Below are positions 24,186-33,175 of a stretch of 52,306 nt of DNA, in pieces. Location: the NCBI RefSeq assembly GCF_029240175.1, contig NZ_JARBTM010000019.1:1-52306 (forward strand). Direction: 5' to 3'. Position numbers and translations under genes: made by a program. Origin of the DNA: Anaerosolibacter sp. (GTDB lineage: Bacteria; Bacillota; Clostridia; Peptostreptococcales; Thermotaleaceae). The stretch's first letter is position 1, and every line of letters begins with the position of its first letter. Below the pieces are notes generated by a model. That model did no database searches. It worked only from the letters and a program-made list of their open reading frames with translations, and was not told the origin of the DNA.

Positions 24186-27041
24186 TACTAGCTCATTTTT
24201 CTTAAGGAATTTTTTAATATCCTCGCTGCTAGCTGGTTTGCTAAATAAATATCCCTGTACAAAGCTGCAGCAGTTGTCTTTAAGGAATTCACATTGCTCT
24301 TCTTTTTCAACGCCCTCTGCCACAATGTCCAGGTTGAGGCTCTTCGCCATGGATATGATCGCTGAAACCAATTTCGTATTATTTGTATCCGTATATATGT
24401 CTTGAATGAATGATTTATCAATTTTCAGTTTGCTGATATCTAACCGCTTTAATTGACCTAAAGAAGAATAACCTGTTCCAAAATCATCTATGGAAATCTT
24501 TATACCCATCTGATTAATATCTTCCAAGACCTTTAAAATGTTCCCTAAGTTCTCCATATAAACGGTTTCAGTAATTTCTAACTCTAGATATTTTGGTTCT
24601 AAACCCGTTTCTTCAAGTATGGTCTTAACAACCTCGGAGAATCCAGGGGATTCTAATTGATGAACAGATATATTAACAGATGTAAAAATTGGACTATAGC
24701 CATCTAGCTGCCATTTCTTATTTTGCTTACAAGCTTCCCTTAGTATCCATTCACCGATTGGTATGATCATTCCGTTTTTTTCAGCGATGGGTATGAACTT
24801 CAAGGGGGAAATTATTCCTAGTTGGGGGTGTTGCCATCGAACCAGCGTCTCTACACCTACTATCTTCTGCGTAACAGTATCAACGATGGGCTGATAAATA
24901 AGAAACAGTTCACTATGCTCCATCGCATGTCTCAAATAGTTTTCCAAGGTAAAATCTTCTTCCAACTGTTTATTTAAGGCTGGTGAATATACTTTTATCC
25001 TGCTTCCTTTACTATTTTTTGCTTCATACATCGCTATGTCCGCATGTTTAATAAGCGTCATAGCATCGAGGGCATCATCCGGATACACTGATATTCCAAT
25101 ACTTGCACCTAAATATAATCGTTTGCTTTCATAATCAAATGGTTCCTTAAAACTATCTATAATTCGTTCTCCAATATTCATTACCTTATGTATATCTGTG
25201 CCTTTAGAAAACATGATAACGAACTCATCTCCACCGATCCTTGCAATGACATCTGATTCCGTTACACACTTTCTCAGTCTCTGGGAAAAAGACCTTAATA
25301 TTTCATCCCCCGCAAGATGACCTAGATTATCATTTATTCTTTTAAAGCCATCTAGATCAAGAAACATCAATAGCAAACCTTCACTTTTGGCGCTGCTTTG
25401 AGCAATCTCATATTCTAACTTCTGTATAAAATAACTTCTGTTGTATAGTTCCGTCAAGTTGTCTTTAAACGCAAGAAACTCAATCATTTCTTCTTTCTTC
25501 TTCTGTTCTGTAATGTCACTGGTAATTGCAACATAGTGTGTCGGTTTACTATTTTGATCATCGATTGTAAAGATATTTAACCATTCAAGATAGAAAGTAC
25601 CATTTTTCCGTCGGTTCCATATCTCACCTTGCCATTTCCCTGTGTTGTTTAGGGCATACCACATTTCTTCATAGAAAGCTCTATCATGTTTTCCTGATTT
25701 TAATATTCTTGGATTATTGCCTTTTAACTCATTCTCCTTAAACCCTGTCATTTTTGTGAAGGCTTTATTTACCCATTCGATACTCCCATCCATATCTGTA
25801 ATGATGATTCCTTCGGTATTATGATTATATACACCTGCAAAAACCTTTAGCTGCTCTTCATATTGTTTTCTCTCAGTAATATCACTATAGGTTGCATATA
25901 TCCCTACTGGATTACCATTGCTAGAGATAGGATATGCCAATAATTCTACATGCGTAAGCTTTCCTAGTTTGTTTTTTCGCAACACTTCTTTTTTTACTAT
26001 TTCATTTTTATTGACTATTTTTAATATATCCAGGAGTTCCTGGTCATCATCCGTAGGGTAAAGAACCTCATTAATCTTTCTGGCTACAATTTCACTTAAT
26101 TGATACAAAAATAACTCTTCAAAAGACTTATTAATGCCAATGATTCGGGCATGGGTATCTAAGATGGCAATAGCTTCTGGAGAATTTTCAAACAGCTGCT
26201 TAAAGTATGTTTTTTGAAGCTTCAGTTCATTCTCGACTGCGATTCGTTGGGATACATCATGTACAACCAAATATAATAATCGGTTTCCATTGATTTCAAT
26301 TGGGCCGCTATAAACTTCAATATCATGCACTTCCTTGTTGGCCAATCTATGCTTCACATTGAATAAGTTTTCTTCTTTCAAACTCGCTTTCATGATTTTT
26401 CTTTCTACGTCTTCTGCTGTGGATATCGTTAAATCTGTTAACTGTAAATTTAATAATTCTTCCCTGCTATAGCCGTAGTATCTAGTAGCCATTTCATTTA
26501 CATCTAGAATATCTTTCGTTCTTGGATCAATAATTAACATTACTGCATGGTTATTTTCAAACAATATTTTGTATTTTGCTTGGCTTTCCCTTAGTTTAGC
26601 ATTCATTTCATTTAGTTTTGTTGTATTATGTATAATTGCACATAAACGGGCAGTTGATACTTTATCAATGGTTATTAGGGTAACTTCTACTGGGAATTCC
26701 TTGCCAAGACTATTTTTGTGCAGCCATTCAAATCTAACGATTCCATCTATGATAGATGTCTGTAAAATTTCTTTAGATTTTAACTCAGAGTCTACTCCAT
26801 CCGGTTGTTTCAATGGCGATATATCCAGAGGTGTCATCCCACTCATATCGCTTATTTTTTCGTAATTAAACAATTTAAGTGCCGCTGTATTACAGTTTAC
26901 AATTTTGAATCCTTCAAATATCAGAACGGCATCGGGTAGTTTAAGAAATACATCCTCACATGCATATTGATATTCGGACATCTTTTCCAAAATTTTATTC
27001 CTTTCTTTGTCTGATATTGCTTCTGAACAATATTTTTTCAT
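24183..27041 (-). CDS. PAS-GGDEF-EAL cyclic-di-GMP signalling protein
   Basis: A 952-residue cytoplasmic protein with four PAS domains (about 20-135, 150-270, 275-395, 400-515), a GGDEF domain (about 520-690; GGDEF at 603-607 intact in ARIGGDEFVIM) and an EAL domain (about 700-945). The EAL core reads GVETLVRW (ETL at 731-733), ELEITETVYMEN, and DDFGTGYSSLGQLKRLDISK with the metal-binding residues kept, so both synthesis and breakdown of c-di-GMP look possible. The product-inhibition site upstream of GGDEF is TESD where RxxD is expected, so feedback inhibition may be lost. No membrane segment. It lies on the element, opposite in direction to nrdD. ATG with AAAGGATGGAATGA upstream. Confidence 0.92.
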   Translation of the reverse strand: MKKYCSEAISDKERNKILEKMSEYQYACEDVFLKLPDAVLIFEGFKIVNCNTAALKLFNYEKISDMSGMTPLDISPLKQPDGVDSELKSKEILQTSIIDGIVRFEWLHKNSLGKEFPVEVTLITIDKVSTARLCAIIHNTTKLNEMNAKLRESQAKYKILFENNHAVMLIIDPRTKDILDVNEMATRYYGYSREELLNLQLTDLTISTAEDVERKIMKASLKEENLFNVKHRLANKEVHDIEVYSGPIEINGNRLLYLVVHDVSQRIAVENELKLQKTYFKQLFENSPEAIAILDTHARIIGINKSFEELFLYQLSEIVARKINEVLYPTDDDQELLDILKIVNKNEIVKKEVLRKNKLGKLTHVELLAYPISSNGNPVGIYATYSDITERKQYEEQLKVFAGVYNHNTEGIIITDMDGSIEWVNKAFTKMTGFKENELKGNNPRILKSGKHDRAFYEEMWYALNNTGKWQGEIWNRRKNGTFYLEWLNIFTIDDQNSKPTHYVAITSDITEQKKKEEMIEFLAFKDNLTELYNRSYFIQKLEYEIAQSSAKSEGLLLMFLDLDGFKRINDNLGHLAGDEILRSFSQRLRKCVTESDVIARIGGDEFVIMFSKGTDIHKVMNIGERIIDSFKEPFDYESKRLYLGASIGISVYPDDALDAMTLIKHADIAMYEAKNSKGSRIKVYSPALNKQLEEDFTLENYLRHAMEHSELFLIYQPIVDTVTQKIVGVETLVRWQHPQLGIISPLKFIPIAEKNGMIIPIGEWILREACKQNKKWQLDGYSPIFTSVNISVHQLESPGFSEVVKTILEETGLEPKYLELEITETVYMENLGNILKVLEDINQMGIKISIDDFGTGYSSLGQLKRLDISKLKIDKSFIQDIYTDTNNTKLVSAIISMAKSLNLDIVAEGVEKEEQCEFLKDNCCSFVQGYLFSKPASSEDIKKFLKKNELV

Positions 27042-27738
27042 TCATTCCATCCTTTGTTTTTCTTTTAAGTAAGTTAGCATTAACCACGTTCTAAATAAGT
27101 GATATTATAAAAGACACCTTGAATAAAAGTGTCCGCTCAAAATTGCCCTTATGTATGGAAGTATTATGTCGGTTGGCACCTGGCAACATGAAGAATTATT
27201 TCATTTAAAGCTATATCTTTTTGACATCATCAATCGATGAGTTGATCTAATTACGATAAGAATTGTTCGTATCAAAATAGATATTTGATTTTTTTCGACA
27301 TATTTCTACTATATTTTACATTTTTCTTCCTTTTATTGCAAGTGAAATACAATTTTTTTGGTTGGATTTAGATAAATACATTAAAATAATGCAATAGCAA
27401 TATAGTAGATAGTTTGACGGAAAAAGATAAGTTTGTTAGGTGGAAGATTCCATGGGAAACATATAATATTTTTTAAATCATGATGAATATTTTTTAGGTC
27501 CTACAACCTTGTATTTAAGCAGTATCCAGACATTTAATTCGTAAAGTTACTATCTTTAAGAATAACATCATAAACGACAGGTTTCTAGAAAATAATCGGT
27601 TCTAATCATAAATTATGGGCCAAATTTCACATTGAGTATCTTTGTTAGTTTTGCTAAAATCTACTTTAGATAGAAAAAATGAGTACATAATATTTCACCC
27701 TATGAAGCGCATGAGGGTATTTTTTATTGCTTTTTAAT
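27042..27738. other. AT-rich region without a gene, left of nrdD
   Basis: Apart from the promoter region of the GGDEF-EAL gene I find no ORF with a ribosome site, no riboswitch I can name, and no IS end. A stretch near 27170 (GTCGGTTGGCACCTGGCAAC) is a little richer in GC. It is notably AT-rich, consistent with an acquired segment. It ends with a hairpin and a pair of NrdR-type boxes, listed separately. Confidence 0.6.
27697..27727 (+). terminator. Terminator-like hairpin upstream of nrdD
   Basis: ACCCTATG / CATGAGGGT with a five-base loop, then TATTTTTTATT on the plus strand. No gene ends here, so it could be a leader attenuator or an upstream boundary for nrdD. Confidence 0.55.
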
Positions 27739-27779
27739 CTATATATAGTACATAATCCACATCAATACACAATATATAG
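27739..27779 (+). promoter_or_regulatory. Two NrdR-type boxes before nrdD
   Basis: CTATATATAG (27739-27748) and CAATATATAG within ACACAATATATAG (27770-27779). Both match the core of the NrdR palindrome (CWATATATWG). Their starts are exactly 31 bp apart, the three-turn spacing common for NrdR operators that repress ribonucleotide reductase operons when (d)ATP is high. Identification is by pattern. NrdR itself is not in the window. Confidence 0.7.
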
Positions 27780-27796
27780 AAGGAAGGAAGTTGAAA

Positions 27797-30169
27797 ATGT
27801 TAGATAAGATAAAAAAAAGAGACGGACGAATTATTAACTTTGTTCCTCAGAAAATTACAGCAGCAATTTTTAAAGCAGCTCAGGTTGCAGCGAAGCAAGA
27901 AGGCCGAGAAGCAGACTATGAGGTTGCTGAAAAACTAACGGAAGATGTCATGGCCTTGCTAAATAAAAAGTACATAGGTGAAATTCCCACTGTTGAGCAG
28001 GTACAGGACGCAGTTGTTAAGATTTTGATCGAAGCAGGACATGCAAAAACCAGTGAAAATTACATCCTTTATCGGGCAGATCGTACAAGAAGCAGAGAGT
28101 CAAGGTCTCGTTTGATGAGAACCATAGAAGCCATCACCTTGCAGGATGCCACAGAAAGCAATACGAAAAGGGAAAATGCAAATATCGATGGAAATACTGC
28201 TATGGGTACAATGCTTCAGTATGGAAGTGCGGTTTCAAAGGAATTTTGTAAGACCCATATGTTAAAGCCTGCCCATGCCTTTGCCCATGACAATGGAGAT
28301 ATCCATATTCATGATCTTGATTTCTTCAACATGGGCACATTAACCTGTGCACAAATAGATATTCTTAAATTGTTTGAAGGCGGATTCTCTACGGGACATG
28401 GGTTTTTAAGGGAACCTCAAGATATCATGAGCTATGCTGCTTTAGCTGCCATAGCCATTCAGTCCAATCAAAATGATCAACACGGCGGGCAAAGCATCCC
28501 CTTCTTCGACTACGGCCTCGCACTAGGTGTAAAAAAAACCTATACAAAGCTTTATAAGACCAATATGGCCAAAGCCATTTCTTTATATTGTAGTCTTGAA
28601 GATGAAGCACCAGAACAATTCGCTGAAGAGATTATTCATGAATCTCAGCAAATTGCTAATCTTCCATTGATCATGGAAGATACGCCTGCCTATATGGATG
28701 TAGAAATTGATCTATTAGTGAAAAAATTGAATATCGATAGGGCTCAAGCTCTAAAAATACATAAATTTGCAAAAAAATATGCTTTCCAAGAGACGGATAG
28801 AAGAACCTATCAGGCAATGGAAGCTTTCATACATAATCTTAATACAATGCATTCAAGAGCAGGTGCCCAGGTACCTTTTAGCAGCATCAATTTTGGAACA
28901 GATACTTCCACAGAGGGCAGAATGATTTCTAGAAATCTTCTTCTGGCTACAGAATCAGGTCTAGGAAATGGCGAAACAGCCATATTCCCAATACTGATTT
29001 TTAAGGTTAAGGAAGGTGTGAACTATACCACTGAAGATCCCAACTATGATTTGTTTAAATTATCCTGTCGGGTATCTGCCAAAAGATTGTTTCCTAACTT
29101 TAGCTTCTTAGATGCACCTTTCAATGCTCAATACTATGTTCCAGGCCGTCCTGAAACAGAAGCTACTTATATGGGTTGTCGAACCAGGGTAATCGGGAAT
29201 GTCTATGACAAGGAAAGAGAAATCGTTACAGGTAGGGGTAATATTTCCTTTACTTCGATTAACCTGCCAAGAATAGCAATCAAACATGGCATTACAACAA
29301 AAGCAAGTCCAGATTTTGAAGGTTTTTTCACCGAATTAGATGAAAAAATTGATTTGGTCATTGATCAATTAATGGAGAGAATGAAGGTTCAACAGAATAA
29401 GAGAGTAAAGAACTTTCCTTTCTTGATGGGTCAGAGCATTTGGCTGGATTCTGATAAATTAGACTGGAATGACCACTTGAGTGAAGTCATAAAACATGGT
29501 ACCCTAACCGTTGGATTTATCGGATTGGCAGAAACATTAAAAGCTTTGATTGGAAAGCATCATGGTGAAAGCCAGGAAGCTCAAGAACTTGGACTAAAAA
29601 TAGTAAAGTTCATGCGAGATAAGTTAGATGCTACGGCAGAGAAGTATAAGCTTAATTTTTCACTGATTGCTACGCCAGCTGAGGGATTATCAGGAAGGTT
29701 TACCCGAATCGACCGCAAAGTGTTTGGAGAAATTCCAGGAGTCACTGACAAGGATTATTATACGAACTCATTCCATGTGCCAGTCTATCACAAGGTGAGC
29801 GCTTATGAAAAAATACAGTTAGAGGCTCCTTATCATACCATGACAAATGCAGGTCATATCACATACATAGAGTTGGATGGAAAACCCTCTGATAATTTAG
29901 AAGCCTTTGAGACAATCGTGCGAGCAATGAAGGAAGCAGGGGTTGGATATGGCAGTATTAATCACCCTGTCGATCGTGATCCTGTTTGTGGCTTTAATGG
30001 TGTGATCGATGATATTTGTCCAGGCTGTGGCCGTTCGGAAGAGGACGGAGTAAAATTTGAAAGAATTCGGAGAATAACAGGCTACTTGGTAGGAACAATT
30101 GATCGTTTCAATGATGCAAAGCTTGCTGAAGTGAAACAAAGGGTAAAGCATAACTTTAAAGGTATGTAA
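27797..30169 (+). CDS. nrdD: Anaerobic ribonucleoside-triphosphate reductase
   Basis: A 790-residue glycyl-radical enzyme that reduces NTPs to dNTPs without oxygen. Order: ATP-cone (about 1-95, KIKKRDGRIINFVPQKITAA), catalytic barrel (with TLTCAQIDILKLFEGG, QNDQHGGQSIPFFDYGLALG, YMGCRTRV), the zinc site CGFNGVIDDICPGCG, and the glycyl radical loop RITGYLVG with the radical Gly at about residue 762. Start ATG 27797 is preferred over the TTG two codons before, given GAAGGAAGGAAG spacing. The gene is directly followed by its activase nrdG. It lies inside an excisable element, which is surprising for an enzyme of DNA-precursor supply. Confidence 0.97.
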   Translation: MLDKIKKRDGRIINFVPQKITAAIFKAAQVAAKQEGREADYEVAEKLTEDVMALLNKKYIGEIPTVEQVQDAVVKILIEAGHAKTSENYILYRADRTRSRESRSRLMRTIEAITLQDATESNTKRENANIDGNTAMGTMLQYGSAVSKEFCKTHMLKPAHAFAHDNGDIHIHDLDFFNMGTLTCAQIDILKLFEGGFSTGHGFLREPQDIMSYAALAAIAIQSNQNDQHGGQSIPFFDYGLALGVKKTYTKLYKTNMAKAISLYCSLEDEAPEQFAEEIIHESQQIANLPLIMEDTPAYMDVEIDLLVKKLNIDRAQALKIHKFAKKYAFQETDRRTYQAMEAFIHNLNTMHSRAGAQVPFSSINFGTDTSTEGRMISRNLLLATESGLGNGETAIFPILIFKVKEGVNYTTEDPNYDLFKLSCRVSAKRLFPNFSFLDAPFNAQYYVPGRPETEATYMGCRTRVIGNVYDKEREIVTGRGNISFTSINLPRIAIKHGITTKASPDFEGFFTELDEKIDLVIDQLMERMKVQQNKRVKNFPFLMGQSIWLDSDKLDWNDHLSEVIKHGTLTVGFIGLAETLKALIGKHHGESQEAQELGLKIVKFMRDKLDATAEKYKLNFSLIATPAEGLSGRFTRIDRKVFGEIPGVTDKDYYTNSFHVPVYHKVSAYEKIQLEAPYHTMTNAGHITYIELDGKPSDNLEAFETIVRAMKEAGVGYGSINHPVDRDPVCGFNGVIDDICPGCGRSEEDGVKFERIRRITGYLVGTIDRFNDAKLAEVKQRVKHNFKGM

Positions 30170-30182
30170 AGGATGTGGTAGA

Positions 30183-30758
30183 ATGCTCGTCCGTTTGGCG
30201 CATAAAATGACGAGGGATAGTATAGTTGATGGACCCGGTCTTCGGGCCGTAATATGGACCCAGGGCTGTAGACATAATTGTAAAGGCTGTCACAATCCTG
30301 CCACCCATGATTTCAATGGTGGATTTTTCATGGATATAGATGATATTTCATTAGAATTGGAAACTTTAAAGTTGAATCGCGGTATTACCTTCAGTGGTGG
30401 TGAACCCTTTGAACAACCTCTAGAATGTCTTGAAATTGCAAAGAAGGCAAAAGAACTAGGTCTGAATGTCTGGTGCTATACGGGTTATACCTTTGAGGAA
30501 TTGATCAATACGAAAGGCTTCAGATATAAAGAAGGATGGATCGAATTTCTAAAATCCATCGATGTACTCATTGATGGCCCCTTTATCCTTGAAAAGAAAA
30601 ATCTATTGCTTCGATTCCGAGGATCAGAAAATCAAAGAATTTTGGATGTACCTAAATCTTTGAAATTGAAGATGCCTGCTTTACATGAGGATTATCATGA
30701 AATCCATATAGAAGAAGCAGCTATAGCGAGCCAACCGAATTTTTCTAAGTGCATATAA
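30183..30758 (+). CDS. nrdG: Anaerobic NrdD-activating enzyme (radical SAM)
   Basis: A 191-residue radical-SAM activase that generates the glycyl radical on NrdD using S-adenosylmethionine and a 4Fe-4S cluster. The cluster motif is CRHNCKGCHNP (Cx3Cx2C), followed by GITFSGGEPFEQ and NVWCYTGYTFEEL. The start is 14 bp after the nrdD stop with GGATGTGGTAG, so the pair is an operon. Slightly longer than the usual 150-180 residues because of a C-terminal extension with HEDYHEIHIEEAA. A terminator follows at once. Confidence 0.95.
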   Translation: MLVRLAHKMTRDSIVDGPGLRAVIWTQGCRHNCKGCHNPATHDFNGGFFMDIDDISLELETLKLNRGITFSGGEPFEQPLECLEIAKKAKELGLNVWCYTGYTFEELINTKGFRYKEGWIEFLKSIDVLIDGPFILEKKNLLLRFRGSENQRILDVPKSLKLKMPALHEDYHEIHIEEAAIASQPNFSKCI

Positions 30759-30765
30759 AAAACAT

Positions 30766-30797
30766 AAACCCATGGAAAGACATATTCCATGGGTTTT
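30766..30797 (+). terminator. Terminator of nrdDG
   Basis: AAACCCATGGA / TCCATGGGTTT with a nine-base loop and trailing T-run. Confidence 0.8.
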
Positions 30798-30924
30798 GTA
30801 TTCCCAAATTTACACAAGTATTTACATACATCCCAAGTAAGACTAAAAAACATCCTTTGTTAAATTGCTCATTTTTCATCATTTATTCTGAGAAATTGAT
30901 CAAATATATAGAAACTCATTTCTT

Positions 30925-32988
30925 TTATAAATATATGTCTGAGAACTCAATATTTATCTTCTCTACCTTATCTATGGTCATCGGTTTTTCTTGAATGCCA
31001 GCACCAAGATTTAAATCTTGGGATTTGTCTGGTAGATATATAATAAATTCACTGCCTTTTTCTTGTATACTCTTAACTTTTATGTTTCCATGATGCATCT
31101 CTACTAAAGATTTTACCAGTGATAATCCAATGCCACTACCTTCATGGTTTCTCGTTAGTGATTTGTCCACCTGTCTAAATCGATCAAATATAATTTTCAA
31201 TTTGTCTTTTGGTATTCCAATTCCAGTATCTTTGACAGATATTTGTATACCTCTCTTCTTTTCATAAATAGAAACAGTAATCTGATCCCCACAGTTGGTA
31301 AATTTGATTGCATTAGATAAAAGATTTAATATGATTCTCTCTATGGCATCAGGATCAACGGGGATGACCTTTTCTTCTATCTCTGTATCAAAAACCAATT
31401 TTACATCTCGATTTGCTACATAATCAGCTACAGAGAGGGTTATATTTTCAACAACTTGAACAATATCACACTTGCATAGATTTAGATGATAATAATTCGA
31501 GTCCATCTTTGTAATATCAATTAAGTTATTGATTAACCGCAGCATTCTATACGCATTTTGTCGTAGTATTTTTGTAAAACGGTGTGTATGAATATTTTCC
31601 TGGCTATATAGTTCAATCATCTGGGTGGAGCTAAAAATCAAATTTAATGGTGTTTTCATTTCGTGGGATAGATTAGCAAAAAACTCAACCCGTAAACTCT
31701 CGTATTCTTCAGTTTCCTTTCTCTGTCTTTCTTGCTCCTCAATGATGATCTTCAATTTCTCATTTTGCTTTCTAACGGTTATGTCTCTGATAATACTCAG
31801 CATCAATTTATTATCTCGTTCCTTATATATTGTAGATGTTACTTCAGCATTTATGACCACGCCATCTCTTCGTACAAATAAAACTTCACGGGTTGGAATC
31901 ATACTTCCTGTTTCCAATGCATTTACAATCTTTTGATGAAAATTTTCTTGGGATGACTCAGGTATGACTTTGTAGATACACATATCTGTCATATCTTCTG
32001 GATTTTCGTAACCAAATATTTTTGCAGCTGCAGCATTAACGTAAGTAAAAGATTGTTCATCATGAACTACAACACCATAGGGTGCAATTTTTATTAGATG
32101 ACCAAACCGTCTTTCTGCTTCAAGTAGTGTCTTTTCTGCAGCTTTTCTTTGCCTTATGTCTCGGACGGTATTGACAATATACTTCTCCTCATTGATAAAG
32201 AATATCTTGCTAGTACCTTCCACAGGAATATCTGTTTGGTCTTTTGTTCTGTAGTTAATTTCAAAAGTGATCTCGTCTTCTCTTAAAAACTGATCTACAA
32301 TATACCCCTTATCCTTGATTTCAGGATATAACTCAGATGGCTTAAGTTTTAGTATCTCCTCTTTCGTATACCCAAGTATCTTACATGCAGTATTATTTAC
32401 CTCAATATATTGTATATTGCCATCAGCCATATATTTTTTAACAAATATCATATCCACGGAATTATCAAATATTTGAGTGAATTTTATTTCTCGTTCCTTA
32501 AGCTTTTCTTCGTCTTCTTTTCGTTTTGTAATATCATAGCAAGTACCGATATATCCTTCAAAATCACCATTTTGCTCATATAAAGGAGTACCATAATCAA
32601 TAATCCAGCGGTATACCCCACTGTTGTGAAGAAGCCGATACTCCATCTCAAAAGGTTCTCGTCTATTAAAATGCTCAACAAATATTTGCATACACTGCTC
32701 AGCATCATCTGGGTGTACTCCTTTAACCCATCCATATCCTATTTGATCCTCAAAGGTCTTCCCCACAAAATCCAGCCACTGTTCGTTAAAATAGTTACAT
32801 TCTCCTGCAGTATCAGACCTCCAAATCATACTTCTTAGAGCATCTAACGAAGCTACATTTAACTGCTTCTTCTTAATTTGTATATTTTTCTGATCATTCG
32901 ATTCTTTTTTTCGCTCTATTGACTCTGTTTTTAAATCGTCAATGTTATCAGCATTGTTTACTTTTCTTAACCCTCTCATTTTTCTCAT
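30925..32988 (-). CDS. Soluble triple-PAS sensor histidine kinase, orphan
   Basis: About 687 residues, no membrane span. Three PAS domains (about 55-180, 185-310, 315-435) lead to a HisKA dimerisation domain with the H-box FFANLSHEMKTPLNLIF (phospho-acceptor His442) and a HATPase domain (N-box NLLSNAIKFTN, DTGIGIPKDKL, GSGIGLSLVKSLVEMHHGN). No response-regulator gene is near. In Clostridia, orphan cytoplasmic PAS kinases of this kind include those that phosphorylate Spo0A; whether this one does is an inference only. Start ATG 32988 after GGAGGTCATC; an upstream extension of 37 codons is unlikely because it begins with a non-PAS, low-complexity stretch. It faces away from the recombinase gene. 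Confidence 0.9.
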   Translation of the reverse strand: MRKMRGLRKVNNADNIDDLKTESIERKKESNDQKNIQIKKKQLNVASLDALRSMIWRSDTAGECNYFNEQWLDFVGKTFEDQIGYGWVKGVHPDDAEQCMQIFVEHFNRREPFEMEYRLLHNSGVYRWIIDYGTPLYEQNGDFEGYIGTCYDITKRKEDEEKLKEREIKFTQIFDNSVDMIFVKKYMADGNIQYIEVNNTACKILGYTKEEILKLKPSELYPEIKDKGYIVDQFLREDEITFEINYRTKDQTDIPVEGTSKIFFINEEKYIVNTVRDIRQRKAAEKTLLEAERRFGHLIKIAPYGVVVHDEQSFTYVNAAAAKIFGYENPEDMTDMCIYKVIPESSQENFHQKIVNALETGSMIPTREVLFVRRDGVVINAEVTSTIYKERDNKLMLSIIRDITVRKQNEKLKIIIEEQERQRKETEEYESLRVEFFANLSHEMKTPLNLIFSSTQMIELYSQENIHTHRFTKILRQNAYRMLRLINNLIDITKMDSNYYHLNLCKCDIVQVVENITLSVADYVANRDVKLVFDTEIEEKVIPVDPDAIERIILNLLSNAIKFTNCGDQITVSIYEKKRGIQISVKDTGIGIPKDKLKIIFDRFRQVDKSLTRNHEGSGIGLSLVKSLVEMHHGNIKVKSIQEKGSEFIIYLPDKSQDLNLGAGIQEKPMTIDKVEKINIEFSDIYL

Positions 32989-33175
32989 GATGACCTCCAT
33001 AATAAGGCATATGAGAAATTTCAATAATTTTCTTGAAATTCCTTCTGGAAATTTATATATTATTATTTTTTTATAGGCATTTAAACCAAAGGGCAGCACA
33101 AATTCTGCCTATTCCTGTTCCATTATTAGTAAATTTATTGCAGCTCTTTTAATATAATTAATCTGAGGTGATATC

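Noticed and set aside
27042-27738. Cobalamin or other riboswitch before nrdD
   Set aside because: No recognised conserved core; only a late terminator-like hairpin, so left as unassigned.
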